DNA from: an uncultured Bacteroidota bacterium
Lineage (GTDB): Bacteria > Bacteroidota > Bacteroidia > Bacteroidales > GCA-2748055
Length of the DNA: 61,012 nucleotides
Assembly: GCA_937129385.1 (NCBI GenBank)
Contig: CAKZNC010000065.1
Span: 1-61,012, forward strand
Direction of reading: 5' to 3'
The position numbers and the translations under genes are program-made. The notes beneath the pieces are model-generated. The model made no database searches and was not told the DNA's origin. It worked only from the letters and a program-made list of their open reading frames with translations. Positions 40,979 to 49,830 of the stretch are shown here, in pieces (within the stretch, counting starts at the first letter, position 1; each line of letters opens with the position of its first letter).

Positions 40979-41833
40979 ATGAAACGAAGAGATTTTCTTA
41001 AAACATCAGCTGCCGGAATTGCAGGAATCGGGCTCTCACCCATGTTATTGCAATCCTGTACTTCACAGGATCCGCTACATGACTTCGGGATCATATCCGG
41101 GGTAATCAAAAACGAACTCGAGGTCGATCCGAAGGGAACCCTTCGCCAGATCGCAGAAATGGGATATAAATACCTGGAGTTCGGAGGAACCTTCGGGATG
41201 AAGGCAATGGAATTGAAAAGCTTTTTGAACGAGATTGGCTTGATACCCCTCGCCGGAGGAACGAGCATGGCATCATTCCAGGGAGACGGATTGCAAAAAG
41301 CGATCGATGATCAGCTTGCGATGGATAAGAAATACCTGGTGTGCTACTGGCCATGGATGGACAGCGGTGAAAATCTCACAATGGATCAGCTGAACTTTGC
41401 TGTCGAACAGTTTCACCGGATCGGGGAGGCCTGTAACAAGAGCGGGATAAGATTTGCATTTCATAACCATGACAAAGAATTTCAACGGGTTGGAGATGTA
41501 CATGTATATGAATATTTCCTGGAAAAAACAGATCCTAAGCTGGTCACCATGCAACTGGATCTTTACTGGGCAATTGTGGGCGGAGCGGATCCAGTTGAAT
41601 TCATTGAGAAATACCCTGGAAGGTATGAATTAATACATGTCAAGGACAGCTATGATAAATCGGAAAGACATAGCTTTGCCTGCGTAGGTGAGGGAGTGAT
41701 CGATTTTGAACGTATCCTCAGGCTCAGGGATGCAGGTAATTTTAAACACCTGATCGTGGAGAAAGATGGCGCCACGGAAGGTATCAAATGTGCGCGAACA
41801 AGCATTGAACACTTGAAAACCCTTGATTTTTAG
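40979..41833 (+). CDS. Exported sugar isomerase/epimerase (AP endonuclease 2 fold)
   Basis: The 284-residue product has a twin-arginine signal (KRRDFLKTSAAG) ending at a Cys (LLQSC), then a xylose-isomerase-like TIM barrel with FHNHDKEF, MQLDLYWAI and HVKDSY, the metal-binding His, Asp and Glu positions. It is an isomerase or epimerase of unknown sugar, exported folded through TAT. It follows the sulfatase gene closely. Confidence 0.9.
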   Translation: MKRRDFLKTSAAGIAGIGLSPMLLQSCTSQDPLHDFGIISGVIKNELEVDPKGTLRQIAEMGYKYLEFGGTFGMKAMELKSFLNEIGLIPLAGGTSMASFQGDGLQKAIDDQLAMDKKYLVCYWPWMDSGENLTMDQLNFAVEQFHRIGEACNKSGIRFAFHNHDKEFQRVGDVHVYEYFLEKTDPKLVTMQLDLYWAIVGGADPVEFIEKYPGRYELIHVKDSYDKSERHSFACVGEGVIDFERILRLRDAGNFKHLIVEKDGATEGIKCARTSIEHLKTLDF

Positions 41834-41929
41834 TGTTCGTGTAGCTTTTAATTTGAATTTTGTCTTTTATTTAAGAAATTTATGAGCGCAAAATAAATGA
41901 GTACTATATAAACTATAAATGTCATAAAA

Positions 41930-42748
41930 ATGAAAAACATGAAAGATCTGTTTAAACTATTTTCAATCCTGATCGTTTCAGGGATGATGCTTTCATCATG
42001 CAACTCATCTAATAAACCTGCTGATCAGTCTGCATCCGATGACAATGAGGATGCTGTAAAACAAGAGGAAGTCGGACCCAATGAACTCACAGCAGAAGAG
42101 AAAGAGCAAGGGTTCATGCTTCTTTTTGACGGAGAGGATACCGAAGGCTGGAGAGGCTATGGTAAGGAAACCGTTCCCGGAGCATGGAGTGTCGTTGATG
42201 GCACGCTCCACTGTGAAGGTTCCGGCAGGGGAGAAGCAGGAGCTGAAGATGGCGGAGACATTATCTATGACAAAAAATTTTCCAATTTTCACCTGAAACT
42301 TGAATGGAAAATATCTGAAGGCGGTAATTCCGGTATTTTCTACCTCGGACAGGAGGATCCCAAATGGGAGACCATCTGGAGGACTGCACCGGAAATGCAG
42401 GTGCTGGACAATGAGCGGCATCCCGATGCCATGCTTGGCGTGGATGGGAACAGGAAGGCTGGATCACTGTACGACCTCATCCCGGCAAAACCGCAGAATG
42501 CCAAGCCGGCCGGTGAGTGGAACCTGGCAGAGGTCATCTGCTATAAAGGTACAGTAGTTCATAAACAAAACGGGGAGACAGTCCTTGAGTACCACCTCTG
42601 GACACCCGATTGGGAAGAGCTTGTTGCCGATTCCAAATTTCCTGAACTGAATGAGGATTGGGCAAATGTGGCCAAGGAAGGATACATTGGGATACAGGAT
42701 CATGGTGATGATGTATGGTTCCGCAGCATCATGATCAGGGAGTTGTAA
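41930..42748 (+). CDS. DUF1080 (3-keto-disaccharide hydrolase family) lipoprotein
   Basis: The 272-residue product has a lipoprotein signal (LSSC) and an acidic linker, then a DUF1080 jelly-roll domain: LLFDGEDTEGWRGYG, FHLKLEWKISEGGNSGIFY, EMQVLDNERHPD, EWNLAEVICY, YIGIQDHGDDVWFRSI. Some DUF1080 members hydrolyse 3-keto sugars made by Gfo/Idh-type dehydrogenases; whether this one does is unproven. A second DUF1080 gene is at 50729. It ends at a strong terminator. Confidence 0.9.
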   Translation: MKNMKDLFKLFSILIVSGMMLSSCNSSNKPADQSASDDNEDAVKQEEVGPNELTAEEKEQGFMLLFDGEDTEGWRGYGKETVPGAWSVVDGTLHCEGSGRGEAGAEDGGDIIYDKKFSNFHLKLEWKISEGGNSGIFYLGQEDPKWETIWRTAPEMQVLDNERHPDAMLGVDGNRKAGSLYDLIPAKPQNAKPAGEWNLAEVICYKGTVVHKQNGETVLEYHLWTPDWEELVADSKFPELNEDWANVAKEGYIGIQDHGDDVWFRSIMIREL

Positions 42749-42772
42749 CTCTCTGAACAAAAACTCTTTTTC

Positions 42773-42810
42773 AACAAGACAAGTCTAACTACAGACTTGT
42801 CTTGTTTTAT
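42773..42810 (+). terminator. Rho-independent terminator after the DUF1080 gene
   Basis: A perfect 14-bp stem (42773-42786 with 42793-42806) around a 6-nt loop followed by TTTATTTTAT. It ends the transcript containing the sulfatase, isomerase and DUF1080 genes. Confidence 0.92.
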
Positions 42811-42829
42811 TTTATATTCTGTTCGGCAT

Positions 42830-43855
42830 ATGAATTTGAAAAGCATCAAATGGATTTTCCTTGCGGTGTCTTTTATTTTTCCGCTTGACTCCTGTCAGCA
42901 CAGCGTGCCAGAAAGGGAAGGAGATATCTATTGGCTGACCGACGGGCAGGTGCAGCTTGCTGTCTTACCCGGCGTGGGCGGAAGAATCGTATTCTTTGGT
43001 CCCGACCGGCAAAATAATTTCCTGAAATCAGATCCTCAACTCTGGAATGAAGCTGATTCGCTCCGGCCCAAAATCTCCTCTTCTGCCGGATGGAAAGCAT
43101 ACAATGGTCATACAGTATGGATTGGTCCGCAATCAGGATGGTGGAAACACCAGGATATCGATCTCGACAAAAGAAACAGTGCTGCAGTCTGGCCCCCGGA
43201 TCCCTGGCTGATCTATTCACCTTATGAAGTCAGGGAGGCCGGGACATCTCATATCGTTATGGAAGGACCTGGCAGCCCGGTGAGCGGATTGCGCCTGACA
43301 AAAAGGATCATCATCAATGGGGACTCCTCGGTGGATATTATTGTAGAGGCAGAGAATGTGCGAGACACCACGATCTCATGGGACATCTGGATGAATACCA
43401 GGGTGGATGGGAACGACCGGGTCTATGTGCCCGTGAAAGACTCAGAACAGGTTCGTTTCAGTGATCAAAGGAAAAACAGGCAGGATACGATTGCATATAC
43501 TGTTGAAGACGGCTATTTTACTTTCCTGCCGGTTCAGTTGAAAGAGAATCAGGGTCCGGTAAACAGCAAAGCTTTTATCACTCCCTCTGGGAACTGGATG
43601 GCCATGATGAAAGCCTCCTGTATTTTTAAGATCGAGTTTCATCTTTATGATCCCGCTTTCACCCATCCGGAGCAGGGGATGGTTGAGATCTACAATTATA
43701 TCTCCGGCAAAGCAGGTGAGGCACTTACAGAAATGGAAATACACGGCCCCTTCTCTGAGATCAAACCAGGGGAGAAGATTACGCTGACAGAAAAATGGCG
43801 ATTGATCCCACTGGATAGGAATACTTCTCCCGAATTGCTTTTCCGCGAATTCTGA
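42830..43855 (+). CDS. DUF4380 lipoprotein
   Basis: From ATG 42830 the 341-residue product has a lipoprotein signal (FPLDSC) and a galactose-mutarotase-like beta-sandwich (VQLAVLPGVGGRIVFFGP, HTVWIGPQSGWW, ITLTEKWRL). DUF4380 proteins have no established activity; the fold suggests carbohydrate binding or epimerisation. An earlier in-frame ATG at 42797 lies inside the preceding terminator and is rejected. It may be a monocistronic gene. Convergent with an outer-membrane protein gene, 7 bp apart. Confidence 0.8.
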   Translation: MNLKSIKWIFLAVSFIFPLDSCQHSVPEREGDIYWLTDGQVQLAVLPGVGGRIVFFGPDRQNNFLKSDPQLWNEADSLRPKISSSAGWKAYNGHTVWIGPQSGWWKHQDIDLDKRNSAAVWPPDPWLIYSPYEVREAGTSHIVMEGPGSPVSGLRLTKRIIINGDSSVDIIVEAENVRDTTISWDIWMNTRVDGNDRVYVPVKDSEQVRFSDQRKNRQDTIAYTVEDGYFTFLPVQLKENQGPVNSKAFITPSGNWMAMMKASCIFKIEFHLYDPAFTHPEQGMVEIYNYISGKAGEALTEMEIHGPFSEIKPGEKITLTEKWRLIPLDRNTSPELLFREF

Positions 43856-43862
43856 GCAGTTT

Positions 43863-44492
43863 TTAAAACCGGTATCCGGTGGTGATCAGGGCACCATGGA
43901 GTGTCTCTGTAAACCGGATGCCGTGGTAACTGATGCCGGCCAGGAGGTGCTGACGTATTTTCAGATCCACGCCCAGTAGATAGCCGACCGACATTCTGAT
44001 AGTCTGCTTGTTACTGAGCTTATAAACATTGATCCCTCTGTAGGAAGCCAGGCTGCCTTCTGAATAATTATAAAAATTTAACCCCGGGCCCAATCCGGCA
44101 TATAGCCTGATTCGTTTGGTATGTATTGGTGAGATATGGATAAGGGCGCTGAAGCTTAATACGGATTGGTGACGATTCACGTCGTCGTCATCCGGCACAG
44201 ATCCGGGCAGGTACCATCGTTGCACGTCTTTCATCCCGGCATAAGCATTTCCGGCGCCATAAGCGAAAGACACACCAAAACGCCTGGACAGATCGATGAT
44301 CAGTTCATTTTGGAAATAGTAGCCAGGATCAATGGCGATGAAAGCCGGACCACCTGATAAACGCAGGGTATAGTTGGGTTGTACTGGCTCAATGATCGAG
44401 TCGTTAGAACCCTCCTGACCCCTGAGACCAACCGGATTAAAAAGAATGCCGACCAGCGCGAGTATGACTGATTTTGACTTGAGATTTTTCAT
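43863..44492 (-). CDS. Small outer-membrane beta-barrel protein
   Basis: From ATG 44492 the 209-residue product has a signal peptide (GILFNPVGLRG) and alternating hydrophobic strands ending in a C-terminal aromatic residue (ITTGYRF), as in 8-strand outer-membrane barrel proteins (OmpW/PorT-like). The role is unknown. It starts divergently to a sulfatase gene. Confidence 0.8.
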   Translation of the reverse strand: MKNLKSKSVILALVGILFNPVGLRGQEGSNDSIIEPVQPNYTLRLSGGPAFIAIDPGYYFQNELIIDLSRRFGVSFAYGAGNAYAGMKDVQRWYLPGSVPDDDDVNRHQSVLSFSALIHISPIHTKRIRLYAGLGPGLNFYNYSEGSLASYRGINVYKLSNKQTIRMSVGYLLGVDLKIRQHLLAGISYHGIRFTETLHGALITTGYRF

Positions 44493-44561
44493 TAGGACTT
44501 CGCACATATAGGTCAATTTACAATTTTATTTGATAAGTTCGTCAAATATTAACCAGTCACT

Positions 44562-46175
44562 ATGAAAATGATCCGGTTTACATCTTCAATGCTCATGTTA
44601 TTGTTTCTCTGTATATCCTGCAACGAGAAGGGTTCTTCGTTGCCCAATGTGCTGATCATCATGGCGGATGACATGGGGTATTCCGACCTTTCGATCATGG
44701 GGAGTGAGATCCCGACACCCAATATCGACCGGATTGCCAATGAGGGGGCCCTGTTCACAAATTTTTACAATGCAGCGAGATGCTGTCCGACCCGCGCATC
44801 ACTGTTGACCGGTCTTTACCCGCATGCGGCAGGAATGGGGGATATGACCGAGGGCAGGATTCTGAAGGATGGTACGTTCGTGGAATCTTACCAGGGCTAC
44901 CTTGCCGAAAATGCAGCCACGATAGCAGCGGTACTCAGGTCAAATGGATACCAGACCTTTATATCCGGGAAATGGCACGTAGGAGACAGTTTGGAGCACT
45001 GGCCGCTTCAGCACGGTTTTGACAGGTCCTTTGCGCTGATCAGCGGTGCAAGCAATTATTTCAATATTCAACCCTATATTAATGAGGAACAGGAGATCAT
45101 CCTGACACTGGACAATCAGAGAATCGAGCCATGGGAAGGGTATTATATCACGGATGCCATCGGAACCTATGCTGAGGAATTTCTGACTGGCAGGAACAAA
45201 AGACGCCCATTCTTTTTGTACTTACCATTCACCGCTCCACATTGGCCGGTACAGGCGCCTGAGGAAGAACTGGCGCGACACAGGGGTAAATACATGAAGG
45301 GGTGGGAAAAGCTCAGGGGGGAACGATACAAAAAAATGAAAATAAACGGGATACTAACTGACAGGCATGCCTTGTCACCTGCCTATTTTGAAAGACCTTT
45401 CCTGACGCCTGACTGGGACACACTCAATGATGAGATGAAGTCCGATTTTGACATGCGGATGGCAGCCTATGCTGCAACCATTACAAGGATGGATCATGTA
45501 GTGGGTAATGTATTAAATTCCCTGGAAGCGGAAGATGAACTGGACAACACACTTGTAGTGTTATTGTCTGACAACGGGGCCACCCACGCTTATATCTATC
45601 TTGTGACACAGTGGATCGCCGATCGAAGTGGTTCCATCGGGTCTGAAACCTCCTTTGATGCACAGGGTGCCATGTGGGCCAATGTCAGCAACACCCCCTA
45701 TCGTCTTTTCAAAGCCAGGACAGCTGAAGGAGGTATCATTACGCCAATGTTGTTGCGGTATCCGCCCCTGGCAAAACCCGGTACGATTATAAGGGAACCG
45801 GGTCATGTGATAGATATTATGCCTACGATCCTGGATCTGACCGGTACTGAATACAGTCGGGATAAAAGGGGTGACCGGGAGGCTGTATTGCCAGGCATGA
45901 GCCTGCTTCCTTTGCTGGATAGTGTTGACGGGGGTCCCGACAGACCACTTTTCTGGGAGCACCAGGGCCGTGAAGCTGTCAGATTCGGAAAGTGGAAACT
46001 GGTACACCAGCAAGGCGAAGCATGGCATTTATACAATTTGCACCTGGATCCCACCGAGCTCAATGATGTCAGTGGTGAATATCCAGAAACAGTAGATCAG
46101 CTGGAGGGATTATTCATGTCATGGTCTGAAGAGGTGGGCGTTATGCCCTGGGACCAGATGAAACTGGCACATTAG
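44562..46175 (+). CDS. Arylsulfatase-type sulfatase (CCPTR motif), lipoprotein
   Basis: The 537-residue product has a lipoprotein signal (LFLCISC, Cys20), the LIIMADDMGY metal site, and the sulfatase signature CCPTRASLLTG (residues 74-84), in which Cys74 of C-x-P-x-R should become formylglycine. Further sulfatase blocks include GKWHVGD, FLYLPFTAPHWPVQAP, LLSDNG and GKWKLV. It differs in type from the sulfatase at 39458, suggesting two kinds of sulfate ester. No maturase is in the window. Confidence 0.94.
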   Translation: MKMIRFTSSMLMLLFLCISCNEKGSSLPNVLIIMADDMGYSDLSIMGSEIPTPNIDRIANEGALFTNFYNAARCCPTRASLLTGLYPHAAGMGDMTEGRILKDGTFVESYQGYLAENAATIAAVLRSNGYQTFISGKWHVGDSLEHWPLQHGFDRSFALISGASNYFNIQPYINEEQEIILTLDNQRIEPWEGYYITDAIGTYAEEFLTGRNKRRPFFLYLPFTAPHWPVQAPEEELARHRGKYMKGWEKLRGERYKKMKINGILTDRHALSPAYFERPFLTPDWDTLNDEMKSDFDMRMAAYAATITRMDHVVGNVLNSLEAEDELDNTLVVLLSDNGATHAYIYLVTQWIADRSGSIGSETSFDAQGAMWANVSNTPYRLFKARTAEGGIITPMLLRYPPLAKPGTIIREPGHVIDIMPTILDLTGTEYSRDKRGDREAVLPGMSLLPLLDSVDGGPDRPLFWEHQGREAVRFGKWKLVHQQGEAWHLYNLHLDPTELNDVSGEYPETVDQLEGLFMSWSEEVGVMPWDQMKLAH

Positions 46176-46228
46176 AAGGGATCAGTCTTTGTTGCATCCT
46201 GGTCAGAAATATTTCGACTCCGAAAGGA

Positions 46229-47176
46229 TCATTCAGACCTTCCCTTCTGGTAGCTTTCAATATTTCTTGCGATCTTCTGGATGAGCATTTCCCTCGCTTC
46301 CCGGGATGCCCACGCCATATGGGGCGTGATAATCAATTTTTCCTTGTCATACAGTTTCAGGAGTGGATTGTCGGGCTGAATGGGTTCGTGCTCATGAACG
46401 TCAAGTCCCACGCCGCCAAGCATGTTGTCATTGAGGGCCCTGGCAAGGTCGGGTTCATCCACGATACCTCCACGACCCAGGTTGAGCAGGATGGCGCAGG
46501 GGCGCATCAGTTTGATCTTGTCATATGTGATCAGCCCCCTCGTCTTTTCATTCAGTGGGGCGTGGATTGAAACTACGTCAGAGTTTTTCAGGAGGTCATC
46601 AAGCTCAAATCGCTTGTAATTGATGTTGTTGTTTCTCCCGGTGGTGGAATAGAATACCACCTCCATTCCGAAGGCTTCCGCGATACGAGCAACCTGTCTG
46701 CCTATTGTGCCCAGACCAATGATCCCCATCCGCTTTCCCCGCAGTTCCCAGAAGGGTTCTGCATGGTGCGTGAAGGAATCACTTTTTGCATATGCGCCGC
46801 TTTTGACATAGTGATCATAATAGAAAGGACGATTCACCAGGTGCAACAGCATGGTGAAGGTCACCTGGGCAACCGAATCGGTTGAATAATTACTTACATT
46901 TCTGACAACGATGCCTTTCTTCTCTGCGTGGGTAAGATCAATATTGTTCATGCCGGTTGCTGCAATACAGATCAGCTTCAGATCTGGCAGCTGATCCATG
47001 ATCTCAGCATTGATTGCCACCTTGTTGGTGATTACGATCTCTTTTCCCATACATCGTTCAACCACCTGGCCCGGATCTGTTTTCTCGTATAGGTCCAGCT
47101 TCCCAAGTTTTTTGATCAATTTCAGGTTTTCAACGGTACCGACGGTAGAAGCATCTAGAAATACGATTTCGTCCAT
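46229..47176 (-). CDS. D-2-hydroxyacid dehydrogenase
   Basis: The 315-residue product has the D-isomer-specific hydroxyacid dehydrogenase layout: NAD-binding GIIGLGTIGRQVARIAEA, catalytic Arg in NLGRGGIVDE, the Glu-containing DVHEHEPI, and the His in ITPHMAWAS. It resembles glycerate/hydroxypyruvate reductases. The substrate is not determined. Gap to tonB of 257 bp shows nothing recognisable. Confidence 0.93.
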   Translation of the reverse strand: MDEIVFLDASTVGTVENLKLIKKLGKLDLYEKTDPGQVVERCMGKEIVITNKVAINAEIMDQLPDLKLICIAATGMNNIDLTHAEKKGIVVRNVSNYSTDSVAQVTFTMLLHLVNRPFYYDHYVKSGAYAKSDSFTHHAEPFWELRGKRMGIIGLGTIGRQVARIAEAFGMEVVFYSTTGRNNNINYKRFELDDLLKNSDVVSIHAPLNEKTRGLITYDKIKLMRPCAILLNLGRGGIVDEPDLARALNDNMLGGVGLDVHEHEPIQPDNPLLKLYDKEKLIITPHMAWASREAREMLIQKIARNIESYQKGRSE

Positions 47177-47433
47177 TCCAATTCCTGTTTCTATTCCTGT
47201 AGTTGTGTGAATTTACAGACATAGAACACCTGATTTTACTTTTGGTTCGATAAGAGGGGGGAATGAATAAAGTGGTATTTACACCATCGAATCAATTTAT
47301 ATAAAACGTAATTCATAGTTTCAGTATTGTTCATTTTCGGTGCTTGTAAAACACTCAAAATTAGAGGGTAGAGGAATAGTTGTTGTAGTTCTTTCCCTGA
47401 CAGCAAATATTATCAAACCTAAACCTTAAAAAA

Positions 47434-48117
47434 ATGCAACCAAAAAAGAGTGTAAAAGCGAATCTGGAAAGACGTCGGGCCATACACATTCAATTGGGTC
47501 TGATCACCGCGCTTTCCCTTGTCCTGATATCACTTGAGTGGGCCACTCCTCAACCGATGGATCAGGGCGATATGCTCATGCCGGCTATGAATACATATGA
47601 GCCGGATGTGATGCCCCTGGCAGTACCGAGGAAGCCAAAGGAGAAGCCGGTGATGCGACCGACGGTCCTGGTACCTGTCCCCGCAGAAGATTTCGATCCG
47701 ACTGAGATTCCCACAGGTATAGACTGGGGGAATGAATATATGGGCGAAGGGTTTGACCCGGGGGATTATTTCGAAGAAGAGGAAGAGGAGATCATCGAAC
47801 CTGTCCACCGCGACCTTGTCCAGGTCCCGGCGCAGTTCCCGGGTGGCGATGAAGCGATGATGCGCTGGATCTATAACAACATCAGGTATCCTGAATTGTG
47901 CGCTGAACTTGGGATTGAAGGGAAAGTGACCGCTAAATTCACGATCAGTAAATTTGGGAAGGTGACCGACATTCAGATTGCAAGATCGGTACATCCCGAT
48001 CTTGATGCCGAGGTGATCAGGGTATTGGAACTCATGCCGGATTTCAGGCCTGCCATGCAGAACCAGCAGCTTGTCCCGGTCTTCATGTACTGGCCGGTGA
48101 TCTTCAGACTGCAATAA
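47434..48117 (+). CDS. tonB: Energy transducer TonB
   Basis: The 227-residue product has one inner-membrane helix at about 22-40, a Pro/acidic-rich linker (PRKPKEKPVMRP), and a TonB C-terminal domain (FPGGDEAMMRWIYNNIRYP, IEGKVTAKFTISKFGKVTD). It couples the proton-motive force to TonB-dependent receptors; the one at 15171 is a possible partner, but Bacteroidota carry many. No exbBD is nearby. It ends at a hairpin shared with the convergent FMN-domain gene. Confidence 0.93.
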   Translation: MQPKKSVKANLERRRAIHIQLGLITALSLVLISLEWATPQPMDQGDMLMPAMNTYEPDVMPLAVPRKPKEKPVMRPTVLVPVPAEDFDPTEIPTGIDWGNEYMGEGFDPGDYFEEEEEEIIEPVHRDLVQVPAQFPGGDEAMMRWIYNNIRYPELCAELGIEGKVTAKFTISKFGKVTDIQIARSVHPDLDAEVIRVLELMPDFRPAMQNQQLVPVFMYWPVIFRLQ

Positions 48118-48145
48118 TTTATATCACGGCAGTAATAAACCACAA

Positions 48146-48176
48146 AAAAAGGGCGCCCTTAATGGACGCCCTTTTT
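48146..48176. terminator. Bidirectional terminator
   Basis: AAAAAGGGCG (48146-48155) pairs with CGCCCTTTTT (48167-48176) and has T runs on both strands; it ends tonB and the FMN-domain gene. Confidence 0.85.
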
Positions 48177-48193
48177 GTCTTTGGCATCAGATT

Positions 48194-48643
48194 CTAGTGC
48201 TCCTCCTGTGGAACAGTTACTGATGCAGGCTCTCCGTCAACAGCAGCTTCCAGTGCCGCTCCGAACAGTACGTTTGCATTGAGCGTGGAAGAAGTAGCTC
48301 CCGTAACAACGTCAATACTGTCGAAATCCGGAACGATGGTTGCATTGGCAAGCGAAGCTTCGATTTGCGGAACATACATTGCAGGATTAGTGATTCCCCT
48401 GATAGCAAGCATGTTGGCATTGTAAGCAGAGTCTTCTGACTTACGGTTACCTGCTGAATCAAGATAGTCAAAATCCACGTCGCTTACTACGTCCTCAGTC
48501 AGTGTGAACTCAACAAATGCATTCCATCCGTGTGAATCCAGCTCACTGTAAGTGGCATAATAAGTTCCGTCAACGTAAGTTTGCTTGTCGCATGCTGTAA
48601 CTGCAAAGACGATAGCAACTAAAATTAAGAGTGTTTTTTTCAT
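48194..48643 (-). CDS. FMN-binding lipoprotein, probable covalent flavinylation
   Basis: From ATG 48643 the 149-residue product has a lipoprotein signal (FAVTAC, Cys18) and a single FMN-binding domain. The motif DVVTGATSS at residues 111-119 matches the ApbE target sequence, in which the last Thr of TGAT (Thr117) is linked to FMN. Such lipoproteins (PplA-like) take part in extracytosolic electron transfer. No apbE is in the window. A -7 box TATATTTG at 48674-48681 gives it its own transcript. Confidence 0.85.
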   Translation of the reverse strand: MKKTLLILVAIVFAVTACDKQTYVDGTYYATYSELDSHGWNAFVEFTLTEDVVSDVDFDYLDSAGNRKSEDSAYNANMLAIRGITNPAMYVPQIEASLANATIVPDFDSIDVVTGATSSTLNANVLFGAALEAAVDGEPASVTVPQEEH

Positions 48644-48673
48644 GGTTCTATTAAATTTATATGTACATATCGG

Positions 48674-48681
48674 CAAATATA
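48674..48681 (-). promoter_or_regulatory. -7 box TATATTTG for the FMN-binding lipoprotein
   Basis: Exact TAnnTTTG match on the minus strand, about 24 bp of leader before ATG 48643. Confidence 0.6.
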
Positions 48682-48697
48682 TATATTTCTATGTGAA

Positions 48698-49666
48698 CTA
48701 AAAAACTCTATTGTTCACAGAATAACGATTTGGTGCCGTTCCGGTGTATTTTAGAGTAACTTTAAATAAGGAACCGGCATAAGGAAACAGCTTGAGCTCA
48801 TCTTCAGAGGTCCCCACTCTTGCAGTTGTGACATACATCTCTTTCAGATTCTTACCTGCAAAACTGCAGGAGGTGACATTTTTTGCCGGTACTTTGACAC
48901 GATCGATCAGCTCACCGGTTTCAGGATCAAAACAGCAAACGGCTGAACCTCCCCACATGCATACCCACAGGTTGTCATTCGCATCGATGGCCATCCCGTC
49001 GGGAGATCCCAGGGAATCATGTACACTCACAGCAACCCGGGGTTTACCGATCTTGCCCGTTTCCTGTACAAAACTGAATTCCATCACCTTTCTCGTGGGT
49101 GTGTCTATATAATACATATGTTTCCCGTCAGAACTCCATACAATTCCGTTTGAAATTGTTACGCCATCAAGCTTCATCGTGATCAATGTGTCGTTCTCCA
49201 TGCAAAACAGGTGCGAGCGCTCTTTGTCTCCTTGTAATGACATGGTACCTACCCAGAATCGTCCGGCTGGACCACACTTCCCGTCATTAAATCGTTGGGT
49301 GGAGTCATTCTGGGGCGGGCAGACCAGGAAGGTTAGTTTTCGATCCGACAGTGTGTACCTGTATATCCCGTCCTCAAGAGCCAGCAATACTTCATCATCC
49401 CCGCTGACCACCACGGTGCCCGGCATTGAGGGTAGCTCGTGCGTCTCCTTGTTCCCTGAATCCGGATCCAGGACAAACAAATTTTTACCAATGATATCAA
49501 TATAGAACAACCTGCCGGTATTCGCATCCCAGAGTGCTCCCTCGCCAAGTGAATTGAAGGTGCTGTCGGCAATCTCCACAATGGCAATTTGTTCTTTTTT
49601 ATTTCCCATACAGCCTGAGAGCAGGGAGATGATCAAAAACAGGGGCATCAATTTTCTCATAGTCAT
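48698..49666 (-). CDS. SMP-30/gluconolactonase-like lipoprotein
   Basis: The 322-residue product has a lipoprotein signal (SLLSGC) and a six-bladed beta-propeller of the SMP-30/gluconolactonase family (LGEGALWDANTGRLFYIDI, NDGKCGPAGRFWVGTMS, ISNGIVWSSDGKHMYYIDT, GSPDGMAID). Family enzymes hydrolyse sugar lactones with a divalent metal held by Glu, Asn and Asp in these blocks. It may act on the product of the sugar dehydrogenases in this window; this is inference. A second possible ATG is at 49660. Confidence 0.9.
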   Translation of the reverse strand: MTMRKLMPLFLIISLLSGCMGNKKEQIAIVEIADSTFNSLGEGALWDANTGRLFYIDIIGKNLFVLDPDSGNKETHELPSMPGTVVVSGDDEVLLALEDGIYRYTLSDRKLTFLVCPPQNDSTQRFNDGKCGPAGRFWVGTMSLQGDKERSHLFCMENDTLITMKLDGVTISNGIVWSSDGKHMYYIDTPTRKVMEFSFVQETGKIGKPRVAVSVHDSLGSPDGMAIDANDNLWVCMWGGSAVCCFDPETGELIDRVKVPAKNVTSCSFAGKNLKEMYVTTARVGTSEDELKLFPYAGSLFKVTLKYTGTAPNRYSVNNRVF

Positions 49667-49830
49667 ATCGCTTTTTCGTTGTTTTCATTGATCTCGTTTT
49701 TCAGGACGAATGATCCTTGTATATACAAAACAATTGGGGGCTATAATCATCCGGGTCCGGTCTTCTCCGCCTCCAGTTAAAAAAAGTTAAGGAAATAGGC
49801 CGAAAGACGCAATTTACCTAATTTTCTTGA

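Noticed and set aside
42797-42829. Earlier start for the DUF4380 protein
   Set aside because: The ATG is inside the terminator stem of the upstream gene, and the lipoprotein signal begins at 42830.
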